This document shows positions 15,632-16,406 of a DNA stretch of 16,406 bases, one piece after another. Made by a program: the position numbers and the translations under genes. The DNA is taken from assembly GCA_964539385.1 (NCBI GenBank), contig CAZIJC010000106.1:1-16406 (forward strand), read 5' to 3'. The notes under the pieces are model-generated. The model was not told where the DNA came from and ran no database searches. It saw nothing but the letters and a program-made list of their open reading frames with translations. Position 1 is the first letter of the stretch. The number at the start of each line of letters is the position of its first letter. This DNA comes from JAUVZF01 sp964539385. GTDB taxonomy: Bacteria; Planctomycetota; Phycisphaerae; FEN-1346.

Positions 15632-16276
15632 TTACTGCCCCTTCCTGCCCGCCAGGCTGTTCTTCCACCGGTCGATCTGCGCGACGACGCGTGCGTGGAG
15701 TTTCTTGGCGCCGCGGACGTGTTCCCAGGCGAGTGACGCGCGGCCGGGGCCGCTCGACCGGAAGAAGATCGTCCCGATCCCCACCACCCGTTGCCCCACG
15801 GCCTGCGCGACGAAGGTGTTCTCGATCTCCTCCAGGCCCATCGCTTCGACAACGACGTTAAAGACGCCCGACTGAATCAGGATCCGCCGGTCCGTGAGGA
15901 CGTAGGTCCGGCCGAGGCACTGAAGCAGCGCCAACGCCACCCGCAGCCCGATGATCCACACGCCGATGATGACCCCCAGTTGCCGGATGCTCTGCAACTG
16001 GTCGATGGCGCACACCAGGGCAATCAGTGTCAGCCCGACGGCCGCCATCGGCAGGCTCGCAAAGACGGCCAGCCACCGCGACGGCTTGAGTTCGAGGATG
16101 ACGATTTCGGCCGGCAGCAGGAGCGACGGTGAGATGATCCGCGCGCGTGCCGCATCTTCCTGGATCTCGTCGGGCGCCGAACCCGACAGGCGGTGCCGGT
16201 CGGCCGCCGCCAGACGGGCCTGGTCGCCCATCTTGCGCCGCACACCTTCCTGCTCGGCCAACGGTTTCGCGACCAT
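15632..16276 (-). CDS. bPH2 (bacterial pleckstrin-homology-like) membrane protein
   Basis: The 214-residue protein has an N-terminal polar region (1-60), two membrane segments at about 67-91 (WLAVFASLPMAAVGLTLIAL) and 98-119 (QLGVIIGVWIIGLRVALALL), and then a bPH2 domain: RTYVLTDRRILIQSGVFN (123-140), MGLEEIENTFVAQAVGQR, VVGIGTIFFRSSG and AWEHVRGAKKLHARV. The 'Y.LTDRRI....G' start and 'I.......G.IGTI.F' middle are family hallmarks. The role of such proteins is poorly known; membrane-associated signalling or assembly is presumed. The frame stays open to a TTG at 16336, but ATG 16276 is chosen because CTCCTC on the + strand (16286-16291) gives a GAGGAG ribosome site 9 bases upstream on the coding strand. 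Confidence 0.82.
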   Translation of the reverse strand: MVAKPLAEQEGVRRKMGDQARLAAADRHRLSGSAPDEIQEDAARARIISPSLLLPAEIVILELKPSRWLAVFASLPMAAVGLTLIALVCAIDQLQSIRQLGVIIGVWIIGLRVALALLQCLGRTYVLTDRRILIQSGVFNVVVEAMGLEEIENTFVAQAVGQRVVGIGTIFFRSSGPGRASLAWEHVRGAKKLHARVVAQIDRWKNSLAGRKGQ

Positions 16277-16352
16277 TTCCGCAGGCTCCTCAGCAAGGCC
16301 ACCGGTCATTGTAAGCGCCTGGCGTGGAGGCCGCAAGCCCCGGCCCGCAGAA

Positions 16353-16406
16353 TGTCACAGCAAAGCGATAATGTCCGGTCCGTGCAAAGTAGAATTGTCC
16401 GGTTTC
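16353..16406. mobile_element. Probable insertion-sequence terminus running off the window
   Basis: The segment begins TGTCACAGCAAAGCGATAAT at 16353 and contains two near-copies of a short motif: GATAATGTCCGGT (16368-16380) and AGAATTGTCCGGT (16391-16403), spaced about one and a half helical turns apart. CAAAG also recurs (16361 and 16385). Ends with a leading TG and several spaced internal repeats that bind transposase are typical of IS21 and related families. The transposase would lie beyond the right edge, so the identity is an inference from this end alone. Confidence 0.4.

Overview
The window is GC-rich (roughly two-thirds G+C by eye). It carries a compact bacteriophage virion-building module that is preceded by a decayed group II intron and followed by ordinary-looking bacterial genes. 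No gene fixes the host. The GC content, the bPH2 membrane protein, the metal-dependent sugar isomerase and the style of the phage proteins (SU10-like capsid, LamG and FN3-like fibres) would suit a Planctomycetota or similar Gram-negative environmental genome, but that is an impression and not a demonstration. An outer-membrane-type lipoprotein in the module does favour a diderm host.

Layout. Positions 1-1174 hold the 3' part of a group II intron reverse transcriptase/maturase, broken by two frameshifts and by a short palindromic insertion. The intron's domain V follows at 1187-1220. Positions 1221-1546 hold the intron tail plus sequence without a convincing gene. A 22-codon basic leader ORF (1547-1615) overlaps the portal start by ATGA. 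The virion genes, all on the + strand, follow: portal (1612), coiled-coil scaffold (3231), SU10/DUF5309-type major capsid (3978), a connector-like protein (5320), a two-part tail-joining or tail-tip protein (5990), a glycine-loop/FN3-like protein (6841), a short fibre-type protein (7623), a LamG-containing adhesin (7886), a large hub-like protein (9541) and two unrecognised proteins (11369, 12031). A lysis-like set comes next: a one-TM protein (13049), a coiled-coil lipoprotein (13507), a small helical protein (14015) and a two-TM holin-like protein (14403). After 14612 the character changes: a TIM-barrel sugar phosphate isomerase/epimerase (+, 14768) converges on a bPH2 membrane protein (-, 15632-16276). 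The last ~54 bases look like the terminal repeats of an insertion sequence running off the window.

How it works together. Portal, scaffold and capsid would assemble the procapsid; 5320 and 5990 would close the portal vertex; 6841 to 13062 would form a short tail or adsorption apparatus; 13049 to 14612 could open the envelope. The genes are tightly packed, with Shine-Dalgarno sites overlapping preceding stops and several ATGA overlaps, so one long transcript is likely. A strong 17-bp hairpin just behind the capsid gene may limit read-through or protect the capsid message. No terminase, tape-measure protein, tail sheath, integrase or endolysin is visible. The missing tape measure, together with an SU10-type capsid, argues for a short-tailed (podovirus-like) particle.

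The most unusual signal is a diverged ~50-bp hairpin element present twice, once between scaffold and capsid and once at the 5' end of the 13049 gene, where it affects which start codon is believable.
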